Assembly (NCBI GenBank): GCA_026785865.1
Contig: JAJAZG010000289.1
Location: 1 to 12,822 of the forward strand
Direction: 5' to 3'
DNA length: 12,822 bases
Source of the DNA: Pseudanabaena sp. CAN_BIN31
Lineage (GTDB): Bacteria > Cyanobacteriota > Cyanobacteriia > Pseudanabaenales > Pseudanabaenaceae
Shown: one piece after another, positions 1 to 5,350 of the stretch
How the letters are laid out: every line of letters begins with the position of its first letter
How positions within the stretch are numbered: position 1 is the stretch's first letter
Program-made: the position numbers and the translations under genes
Notes under the pieces: generated by a model
What the model saw: only the letters and a program-made list of their open reading frames with translations
What the model was told of the DNA's origin: nothing
The model's database searches: none

Positions 1-54
1 CGAACCCCTTTTCTAGAGCGGTTAAAATAACCCAAAAACGAAGTAACCAACAAC

Positions 55-585
55 TTAATTACCCACAAAAAAACCCACTAAAAACGCCAATAAAACCGCC
101 AAGCCACCCGCCACGCCAAACGCCACGCCAAACGCCACCATTTCTATACCAGCAAATGCTGGAAAGATTTTTCCGCCAAAATTACTTATTATCCAAAAGA
201 TTAAAAAACCAATTGATAAATCGTAAAAAATATTTTTAAAAATGCTTTTACCGATTCGTCTAATCCATAAACCAACAATCCAGCTAACAAGAAATAAAGA
301 GCTAGGATACCAGTCGAACGGTTTAGAGTTGAAAAATGAATAAATTATTCCTGTCATAATTGTTATGACTACAGGTGCATAAGCACTCACAGCCATAACC
401 TGTCCCGCATAGCGTCGCAATCGATGATTAGTCGCAAATTCTGCTTGCAATTCAAAAGGATTTGTATCAAGTCTCAGATCGGGGTGTACTTCTTCCCGCA
501 GCCATTTCCTAAATGTAAACGGCTTAAAAAATGCCCAGTATAAAATCCGCAAACATTCGCTGACATATTGCCAAAAGCGATCCAT
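55..585 (-). CDS. Polytopic membrane protein partnered with an ATPase
   Basis: Function unknown. This 176-residue protein has a charged N-terminal part (1-60) with the motif KPFTFRKWLREEVHPDL and an Arg pair before the membrane. Hydrophobic segments follow at about 62-84, 92-110, 119-136 and a long one at 141-174. The last carries a short repeat, VAFGVAFGVAGG, and the protein ends FFVGN. I chose the ATG at 585 because it lies 2 bp after the stop of the upstream ATPase gene and starts a typical sequence, MDRFWQYVSECLRILYW. The frame is open to 693, but that extension would lie wholly inside the ATPase gene. The tight spacing implies translational coupling, so the two products probably act together at the membrane. 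I recall similar proteins with Gly/Val/Phe-rich tails in other cyanobacteria beside ATPases, but no function for them. Confidence 0.8.
   Translation of the reverse strand: MDRFWQYVSECLRILYWAFFKPFTFRKWLREEVHPDLRLDTNPFELQAEFATNHRLRRYAGQVMAVSAYAPVVITIMTGIIYSFFNSKPFDWYPSSLFLVSWIVGLWIRRIGKSIFKNIFYDLSIGFLIFWIISNFGGKIFPAFAGIEMVAFGVAFGVAGGLAVLLAFLVGFFVGN
109..132. repeat. Two perfect 12-bp tandem units inside a gene
   Basis: The unit cgccacgccaaa occurs twice head to tail, followed by a partial third copy from 133. Read on the minus strand it encodes the VAFG VAFG VAGG stretch of the membrane protein. Because 12 bp is a whole number of codons, copy-number change by slippage would lengthen or shorten the last membrane segment without a frameshift. 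Confidence 0.75.
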
Positions 586-587
586 AG

Positions 588-1655
588 TTAAAAACCTAAA
601 GCCTTTTTCAAAATTTCCCGTACCTGTTCCCAATTCACAATCCCAAATACCACCAACAAAAGCACCACAACGATCGCGATTCCCACGATCCAATCTTTCA
701 TATCGCTTACCGCGCTACCCAACCTAGGAGTCAAACTTCCCAACCAACGCGGCAGATCCCAACACAACCACCGCAAAGGCGACACAAATCCACGCGGATC
801 GAACCGATAGCGCTGTGCTTTCGGAGCATCCTTTTCAAACCGTTCTTTTGCCCATGCGTCTGACTCATCCCGTTCTCGCGCCTCCCACAAACACACCGCC
901 GCCAACTGCAACAAATAAGGATTTCGTTCACCCCACTGAAGCGCGAGTTTTTGGCGATTTTCACTCAAAGCCGATCTCTGACTAGAATCTTTGCTATGGG
1001 GCAACTGCACCAAATCCCCCGATTCCATTTCTGTCAGGTTTCCCAGAGGAAAATTATCCCCCAAATTAAAAAAAGACGACAACCAACTATTTTGTTCTAA
1101 GGGCTTGATCGAACTCACCACCAACATCAACAAACTACGATCCATCAGCGCCCGTAAACCCTGATAAAACCCTTCATCGAATACACCCTGATCGCGCAAA
1201 AGCCGCTCGAACTCATCCAAACACAACACAGGCAAAACCCGCTCCGATTTCCAAGCCTCTAGAGCTTGCGACAACGCATGGCGATCAAATGGCAGCAACC
1301 GTAAGCAATCGGCAAGCTTCGGATTTGCCGACACGATCGGACGTTGCAACAAAGCCGTAGCGATCGCCTGATAAAAATCCTCCTTTCGCTGCCAACCATT
1401 CCCCTGCAACGAGATAAACACCGCCACAAACTCATCGGAGTGGCGATTGCGCTGAGTCACCCGTTGCTCATAGGTTTGACAAAAGTGATATAACAACGAT
1501 GACTTGCCAATTCTCGGCTTTCCCACCACATTGATACTCGTCGGTTGCGCCGCTGTCATCCGCGCCGTAATATCATCTAGCTCTAATGACCGCCCAACAA
1601 AGCTTTTGGGGTTTTCGATCATGCTCCCTGCAAAAAACGGACAAGATGAACTCAT
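588..1655 (-). CDS. Membrane-anchored P-loop ATPase, AAA/STAND-like
   Basis: The 355-residue protein begins with a Cys/Phe-rich leader and FVGRSLELDDI (19-29), the usual opening of AAA_16/STAND-type NTPases. Walker A is GKPRIGKSS (45-53) and Walker B is VLCLDEFE (143-150). A GERNPYLLQLA motif at about 242-252 matches the Gly-x-Pro/sensor-2 region of this superfamily. A single hydrophobic helix lies at 322-341, followed by a short basic tail, so the protein is probably held in the membrane by its C-terminus with the ATPase in the cytosol. No TIR, CHAT, nuclease, WD40 or TPR domain is present, so this is not a complete STAND sensor-effector. ATG 1655 is preferred because the leader MSSSCPFFAG looks like the usual start of cyanobacterial relatives. 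ATG 1622 (MIENPKSFVGR) is an alternative. It is coupled to the downstream membrane protein. Confidence 0.85.
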   Translation of the reverse strand: MSSSCPFFAGSMIENPKSFVGRSLELDDITARMTAAQPTSINVVGKPRIGKSSLLYHFCQTYEQRVTQRNRHSDEFVAVFISLQGNGWQRKEDFYQAIATALLQRPIVSANPKLADCLRLLPFDRHALSQALEAWKSERVLPVLCLDEFERLLRDQGVFDEGFYQGLRALMDRSLLMLVVSSIKPLEQNSWLSSFFNLGDNFPLGNLTEMESGDLVQLPHSKDSSQRSALSENRQKLALQWGERNPYLLQLAAVCLWEARERDESDAWAKERFEKDAPKAQRYRFDPRGFVSPLRWLCWDLPRWLGSLTPRLGSAVSDMKDWIVGIAIVVVLLLVVFGIVNWEQVREILKKALGF

Positions 1656-1681
1656 AGCGATCGCTGGCTAAAACTGACTCT

Positions 1682-1698
1682 AGCCATAATACATGGCT
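1682..1698. promoter_or_regulatory. Small palindrome upstream of the ATPase gene
   Basis: AGCCAT and ATGGCT form 6-bp arms around AATAC, about 30 bp before the ATPase start. On the minus strand the centre contains TATTAT (1686-1691), a possible -10 element. No good -35 is seen, so this is only a candidate promoter/operator in the 190-bp divergent spacer shared with the gene starting at 1846. Confidence 0.25.
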
Positions 1699-1845
1699 TT
1701 TATCTGAATATATATAAGCGCGATGACAATCGATATTAACGGTGATGCCTGACAGGATTCATATTGAAACTGAGAGCCAAATCTTACCGCTTCAAGAGAC
1801 TTGCTTTAAAATTTAGCCTGTAGCCTTTGATTGCAACTTTTACCA

Positions 1846-2139
1846 ATGCTCAGCCCATCTCACCCCTCTCTCGAATTGTTACTTTATGAAATTGAAGCAA
1901 CGCCTAAAGAATATTGGACAGATTTACTTGACACCTTGCGTCAGTTTCGCCAGAAAATTCCATCAGACACATTACCCGTTGTCAATGCCAAACAAGCACA
2001 GAAAAATCAAGCTGCTATTGACCTTTTAGATTCTTGGCTCAGTGATGATGAAGACGCTAATGAGCAAAAACAGACATGGGAGTTTTTGAAAGTCGCTCTC
2101 GATGAAGATCGGTTATCTAGCCGTCTCTTTTTCCTATGA
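1846..2139 (+). CDS. Small orphan antitoxin-like protein
   Basis: This 97-residue acidic helical protein has YWTDLLDTLRQFR (23-35), NQAAIDLLDSWL (54-65) and DEDRLSSRLFF near the C-terminus. The NQAAIxLLxSW...EDRxSxRxLF pattern is what I recall from many short cyanobacterial proteins, some of which lie beside PIN- or RelE-type toxins. The antitoxin assignment is from memory of that pattern, not from a DNA-binding fold that can be seen here. No toxin gene is adjacent: the ATPase gene is divergent and hli is convergent. The ATG at 1846 is chosen over an in-frame TTG at 1831. TAAAAT (1807-1812) could be its -10, but no convincing -35 is seen. Transcription should end at the hairpin 2151-2201. Confidence 0.65.
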   Translation: MLSPSHPSLELLLYEIEATPKEYWTDLLDTLRQFRQKIPSDTLPVVNAKQAQKNQAAIDLLDSWLSDDEDANEQKQTWEFLKVALDEDRLSSRLFFL

Positions 2140-2150
2140 AAGGCTCCAGC

Positions 2151-2201
2151 TTTTAGAATAAAAAAAATCCTCGCCTAGGCGAGGATTTCTTTATTCTAAA
2201 A
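2151..2201. terminator. Bidirectional terminator between convergent genes
   Basis: This is a nested perfect hairpin. Outer arms 2151-2162 and 2190-2201 are exact complements (12 bp), and an inner 22-bp palindrome covers 2166-2187 with GC-rich arms around TA. A and T runs on either side provide U tracts in both directions. It serves the plus-strand gene ending at 2139 and the minus-strand hli gene ending at 2211. Confidence 0.85.
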
Positions 2202-2210
2202 ACCAAAAAA

Positions 2211-2363
2211 TTACATGATGCCCCAGAAGTGCAATACGCCTTGACCGCTAATTAATTCGATCGCTAGTGCGGATACGAATCCAATCATTGCTAAACGCCC
2301 ATTCCAGTTTTCAGCGCCAGCAGTGAAACCAAAACTCCATACGTTACGGTTATCGTCAGACAT
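2211..2363 (-). CDS. hli: High-light-inducible protein (one-helix LHC-like)
   Basis: This 50-residue thylakoid protein has the signature ENWNGRLAMIGF (18-29), the chlorophyll-binding motif of the CAB/ELIP/HLIP family. It continues through a single membrane helix (about 22-40) and ends in HFWGIM. Hlips bind chlorophyll and carotenoid and protect photosystem II assembly and chlorophyll synthesis under excess light. The length is normal for a minimal cyanobacterial Hlip. The start is the only ATG that gives the usual short hydrophilic N-terminus (MSDDNRNVWSFGF). It ends in the shared bidirectional terminator and is probably monocistronic. A likely promoter with a palindromic operator lies just upstream, fitting stress induction. 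Which hli paralogue this is cannot be told from the window. Confidence 0.95.
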   Translation of the reverse strand: MSDDNRNVWSFGFTAGAENWNGRLAMIGFVSALAIELISGQGVLHFWGIM

Positions 2364-2390
2364 AATCGAATTGCTCTGTTACTTAGTTGA

Positions 2391-2431
2391 CTTACATTTA
2401 GAAATGTAACAGATCACTTGTTTTATCGCAA
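2391..2431 (-). promoter_or_regulatory. Candidate hli promoter with HLR1-like palindrome
   Basis: On the minus strand, TTGCGA (2431-2426) and TACATT (2408-2403) are spaced 17 bp, a good sigma-70-type pair. It predicts transcription from about 2396, some 33 bp before the hli ATG. The -10 lies inside an inverted repeat, TTACATTT-AG-AAATGTAA (2392-2409), with perfect 8-bp arms. Each arm, with its flanking base, resembles the (G/T)TTACA(T/A)(T/A) half-site of HLR1, the RpaB-binding element known at hli promoters. HLR1 is normally a direct repeat with a 2-bp gap, whereas here the halves are inverted. Confidence 0.5.
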
Positions 2432-2566
2432 TCTTTCTTTACATATTCTGTCTTTAGACGGACAAACTTGATACTCGGAAAACTATATTTCGGTGCGATC
2501 GCTAGCGAATTGGGTAGAATCCAAAAGGTATTTCACGCGATAATCTACGCAAGGACATAATCAACT

Positions 2567-4090
2567 ATGCGAAAAATATGGATGCGGCTTCTGGCTGGCT
2601 GCTTAGCGGTATTGGTCAATCTGATCACGACGGGTGCAGTATGGGCAGCTAGCCCCAAAAATTCTGGAGAACCGAAGTTTCAGGGTGTACCACTTCAGTG
2701 CTTTGTCTCATTGGCGGATGCAGGTGCATCCCCCGAAGCTAAAGTTGCTGCCTATACCGAAATCGCGGGTAAATATTTAGAATTGCAGCGTCCAGAGCAA
2801 GCCAAGAAAGTCTTAGAAAAAAGCTTGACGACTGCTAACACGATCGCCACACCATCACTCAAAGCTTTTGCACTATTAGACACAGCATCTCGTCTGACTA
2901 AAGCTGCACAACCCAAATTGGCAGTAGACGCGCTAGATGATGCTTTAGCGATCGCGAAGACATTGCCCGATCCTGTTGATCGAGTTTTTGCGAATATCAA
3001 AATTGCTCAAGCCTACGGTGAAGCTGGTAAAAAGGAGAACGCTCAAAATTTATTGGCTGATGCGACTAAGACAACACCTGAGATTATTGAGTCCTATGTG
3101 AGATCGCGGGCTTTTGCGGCGATCGCCAATGTCTATACTGAAATTGGTGATGACTTCAATTCTGAAGCCTCGATTTCGGCAGCAACTGATTTGTTGCCAA
3201 TGATCGAAGAGCGCAATGCCAAAGCCAGATCAAGAGTTGAAATTGCAGGTAGCTACGCACAGGCGGGAAATCATACCAAGGCAGTGGCTTCATTAGATGC
3301 GGTTTTCCAAGAATTTGATGCCATTCGTGATAATGCGATCGCCTCTGCTAAAGAATCTGCGAAGAATGTCCAAAAATCTGCTCCTAAGCTGGCAAATAAA
3401 GCTTTAACAAAAGATGCACCTAAAGAGGAAAAACCTGCAATTGATCTTAAAGCGGTCGAACAAACCGCGATCGCTAATGCGGAACTTTTGAAAACGCGAT
3501 CGCTCTTTTTAGTTACTAGTCAATATTTAGTTTCTAAACAATATGACAAAGCCCTAGAAGTAATTGGTAATCTTGATCCTAAATCGGTTGAGAAAAGTGT
3601 CGGTATTGCCAATGTGGCGATCGCCTATGCCAAGGACAAAAAAGCCGATGAAGCGATTAAATTATTTGATCAAAGCCTACAGGGTCTAAGTACAGTGACT
3701 CCCTCGATTGATATTTTTACTTTATTAGTAGAAATTGGTCGCCAATATCAAACGCTCAAATCGTCTGAACTGGCTGCTAAAACTTGGGATCAAGCTTCTG
3801 CGATCGCCCAAAATTTACCTCAACCCGTTGAGCGTCTTTTTGCTTTCAATATTCTTGCCAGTACCTATGGTGAATTTGCTCTAACTGACAAAGCTGAGCC
3901 GATTTTACAAGAAAGTCTGGCGATCGCCAAAACTGCTCCCGATGTGAATATTCGCTCCAGAGCTTACTCGGATATCAGCAGTACTTATTGGGCGATCGGT
4001 CAACGCGATCGCGCTAAGGAAATCGCTCAAACTATCGAAAACCCCACCGAAAAAGCCCAACTAGAAAAGTTATTTGCTTGCGCTACATAA
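2567..4090 (+). CDS. Exported TPR-like alpha-solenoid protein
   Basis: The 507-residue protein starts with a signal peptide (about 1-28, basic n-region, hydrophobic core, cleavage near AVWA-A), so it probably acts in the periplasm or thylakoid lumen. There is no lipobox. The rest is made of helical pairs of the type A..xIAxxYxxxgxxxxAxxxLxxAlxxAxxl. The aromatic or leucine marker of helix A falls at 70, 110, 150, 190 and 230, and again at 354, 394, 434 and 474, an exact 40-residue period rather than the 34 of canonical TPRs. A Lys/Ala-rich linker (about 255-305) separates the two halves. Such solenoids usually bind partner proteins, but no enzyme motif is seen and the partner is unknown. An AAGGA lies 11 bp before the ATG. 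It is flanked by the hli promoter region and a terminator, so it is probably a single-gene unit. Confidence 0.9.
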   Translation: MRKIWMRLLAGCLAVLVNLITTGAVWAASPKNSGEPKFQGVPLQCFVSLADAGASPEAKVAAYTEIAGKYLELQRPEQAKKVLEKSLTTANTIATPSLKAFALLDTASRLTKAAQPKLAVDALDDALAIAKTLPDPVDRVFANIKIAQAYGEAGKKENAQNLLADATKTTPEIIESYVRSRAFAAIANVYTEIGDDFNSEASISAATDLLPMIEERNAKARSRVEIAGSYAQAGNHTKAVASLDAVFQEFDAIRDNAIASAKESAKNVQKSAPKLANKALTKDAPKEEKPAIDLKAVEQTAIANAELLKTRSLFLVTSQYLVSKQYDKALEVIGNLDPKSVEKSVGIANVAIAYAKDKKADEAIKLFDQSLQGLSTVTPSIDIFTLLVEIGRQYQTLKSSELAAKTWDQASAIAQNLPQPVERLFAFNILASTYGEFALTDKAEPILQESLAIAKTAPDVNIRSRAYSDISSTYWAIGQRDRAKEIAQTIENPTEKAQLEKLFACAT

Positions 4091-4127
4091 ATCAAAAAAG
4101 CGGCGCATTGCGCCCCTTTTTTGATTT
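4089..4127. terminator. Bidirectional terminator between convergent genes
   Basis: Arms 4089-4100 (aaatcaaaaaag) and 4116-4127 are exact complements. Inside them GGCGC and GCGCC pair around ATT, with one C/C mismatch between the two stem parts. The long T run gives a U tract on the plus strand and the A run gives one on the minus strand. It overlaps the stop codons of both the solenoid gene and yceD. Confidence 0.85.
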
Positions 4128-4626
4128 ATTCAGATAATTTTAAAGAATTTAAAATTTCCCAACGCTTGTCTATACCAGCTAAATTATCAGAAGCTTTAGT
4201 GTCTGTTATCTCAAGAGCAGGTGCATCGGGTGCAATCTTTGGATAGGGAATAGCTAAGAGAAATTGCTCATACAACCATGCCGCAGGGTCGAAATAACCA
4301 TTGGGTGGTAAAGACTCAACGAGGTCGTCTGTTTCGACTTCGCGCTCTCTGGGATAGTCGCTCTCTGGCAAAGGCACAGCTAGCAAAATCATCTCGGAAT
4401 TATCGATTACTAAACGATAGTTAAATTGCACCAACGTGCGATCGCAGGTCAAAGTCATAATCGTGGAAGCTTTGGCACTGACCTCAATAAATGAACCAAC
4501 ATGGCGCACACTGATCACCCCTTGTGCAGGTGTTAACGTGTCTAGCCCTTCAATTAATTCTTTGAATTCAAAGGTTTCAGTCGCTTCTACAGCTTTGGCA
4601 ATTTGAGGTATATATAGCTTTTCCAT
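4126..4626 (-). CDS. yceD: YceD/DUF177 family protein lacking the usual cysteines
   Basis: This 166-residue protein belongs to the DUF177 (YceD) family, linked in bacteria and plastids to large ribosomal subunit or 23S rRNA maturation. Family features are the LTCDRTLVQFNYRL core (59-72), the acidic DDLVESLPPNGYFDPAAWLYEQ stretch (100-121) and the closing DKRWEILNSL (153-162). The zinc-type cysteines I expect are largely missing. The first pair is C61-D-R-T64 instead of C-x-x-C, and the later segment (IPYPKIAPDAPAL) has none. The ATG shares its A with the TAA of jag (TAATG), so translation is coupled. It is the last gene of the minus-strand block and ends within the terminator. The role is inferred from the family, and loss of zinc binding is inferred from the sequence. 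Confidence 0.88.
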   Translation of the reverse strand: MEKLYIPQIAKAVEATETFEFKELIEGLDTLTPAQGVISVRHVGSFIEVSAKASTIMTLTCDRTLVQFNYRLVIDNSEMILLAVPLPESDYPREREVETDDLVESLPPNGYFDPAAWLYEQFLLAIPYPKIAPDAPALEITDTKASDNLAGIDKRWEILNSLKLSE

Positions 4627-5144
4627 TAGATCTGCACTAACTTAACAATCAAGTGACGATTTGGTTCCCTACCCTGACTCTGTGTTTCAATGTCTGGGAA
4701 ATCTTCTAAAAGCTGATGAATATGGCGGCGATCGGCTGCTGACAAGTTTCTAATTGCAAACTCAGTTTGCGTTTCACGAACCTGTTGTACAGCCTGTTCT
4801 GCCAGAGATTGCAAGTCTGCTAAACGTTGCGATCGATAGCCATTTAATTCGACCGTATAAAAATCATGACTTTCTGGTTCTGCGTTATCAGTCGGTAGAC
4901 GATAATTTAAGAGAATACTAGCAAGATACTGCAAAGAATCAATTACTGCGCCATCTTGACCAATTAAGCGCTGAATTTGCTGATCCTGCAAACCATCGGC
5001 ATTTATATTCAGCCAATAGCTTTTAGAGTTAGCCTTAACTTGTTCTGGAGATGCTTCCGCAAGATGAGTATCAACTGAAGTTGCATAACCCATCAAACCT
5101 AAAAGCTCTTGCAGCCAATTTGCACTTGCAGAAGCACTTTCCAT
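4626..5144 (-). CDS. jag: Jag/KhpB RNA-binding protein (KH-R3H)
   Basis: This 172-residue cytosolic protein has an N-terminal helical segment (1-25) and a type II KH domain (about 30-100). The GxxG loop is G62-Q-D-G65 within LIGQDGAVIDSLQYLA. A C-terminal R3H domain (about 110-170) carries the R139xxxH143 motif and ends in REPNRHLIVKLVQI. KhpB/Jag proteins bind RNA, in other bacteria together with KhpA, and affect cell elongation and small-RNA regulation. The gene sits after yidC as in many bacteria and overlaps yceD by one base. The long N-terminal Jag-N domain of Firmicutes is absent, normal for the short cyanobacterial form. The acidic residue in the GxxG loop is slightly unusual because Lys or Arg is commoner there. 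It is separated from yidC by 206 bp containing hairpins, so it may have its own promoter. Confidence 0.92.
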   Translation of the reverse strand: MESASASANWLQELLGLMGYATSVDTHLAEASPEQVKANSKSYWLNINADGLQDQQIQRLIGQDGAVIDSLQYLASILLNYRLPTDNAEPESHDFYTVELNGYRSQRLADLQSLAEQAVQQVRETQTEFAIRNLSAADRRHIHQLLEDFPDIETQSQGREPNRHLIVKLVQI

Positions 5145-5229
5145 AGAGGTTACTTGCCTAATTAAATTTTTTTAAATATATTGCAACATTAATTGCAATT
5201 ACAGCCTATTAAGAGTTTGAGTGGTACGG

Positions 5230-5274
5230 ATAATTTTTTAAAAGTGCCGCGAAGCGGCGCTTTTAAAAAATTAT
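5230..5274. repeat. Long near-perfect hairpin between yidC and jag
   Basis: Arms 5230-5244 and 5260-5274 are exact 15-bp complements. After one T/G position (a wobble on the plus strand, a mismatch on the minus), GCCGC and GCGGC pair around a GAA loop. The 21-bp stem carries A/T runs at its foot, like a bidirectional terminator. As no plus-strand gene is near, it may be a dispersed palindromic repeat, an attenuator or an RNA end-stabiliser between yidC and jag. Confidence 0.7.
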
Positions 5275-5303
5275 CTGGGTTCTATGGCAGCGTAAGGCGC
5301 TGT

Positions 5304-5317
5304 AATATTGCAATATT
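5304..5317. repeat. 14-bp perfect palindrome
   Basis: AATATTGCAATATT is self-complementary and overlaps by two bases the foot of the hairpin at 5316-5350. A weaker hairpin (CAGCG/CGCTG, 5288-5302) lies next to it. This could be an operator or only AT-rich spacer structure. Confidence 0.35.
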
Positions 5318-5350
5318 AAAATGGGTGGCGCTTTACGCCACCCATTTTAA
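5316..5350 (-). terminator. Hairpin directly after yidC
   Basis: Arms 5316-5330 and 5336-5350 are exact 15-bp complements around CTTTA, with a GC-rich upper part (GGGTGGCG). It begins immediately after the yidC stop codon on the minus strand and the lower stem reads ATTTTAATATT. It is probably a terminator or a partial terminator/3'-end stabiliser for the upstream transcript, because jag follows in the same direction. Confidence 0.65.

Noticed and set aside
20..32. GGTTA/TAACC mini-hairpin after the membrane protein gene
   Set aside because: A 5-bp AT-rich stem without a clear U tract is too weak to call a terminator. Nothing else is seen in positions 1-54.
586..693. Possible 36-residue N-terminal extension of the membrane protein
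   Set aside because: It lies wholly inside the end of the ATPase gene and has no similarity pattern. ATG 585, 2 bp after the ATPase stop, gives a natural start.
588..1655. Calling the ATPase a complete STAND defence sensor
   Set aside because: No effector domain and no sensor repeats are visible. Only the ATPase core and a membrane helix can be supported.
2948..4015. Repeated GCGATCGC sites as a CRISPR or satellite repeat
   Set aside because: These are isolated octamers at irregular spacing within coding sequence, typical of HIP1 in cyanobacteria.
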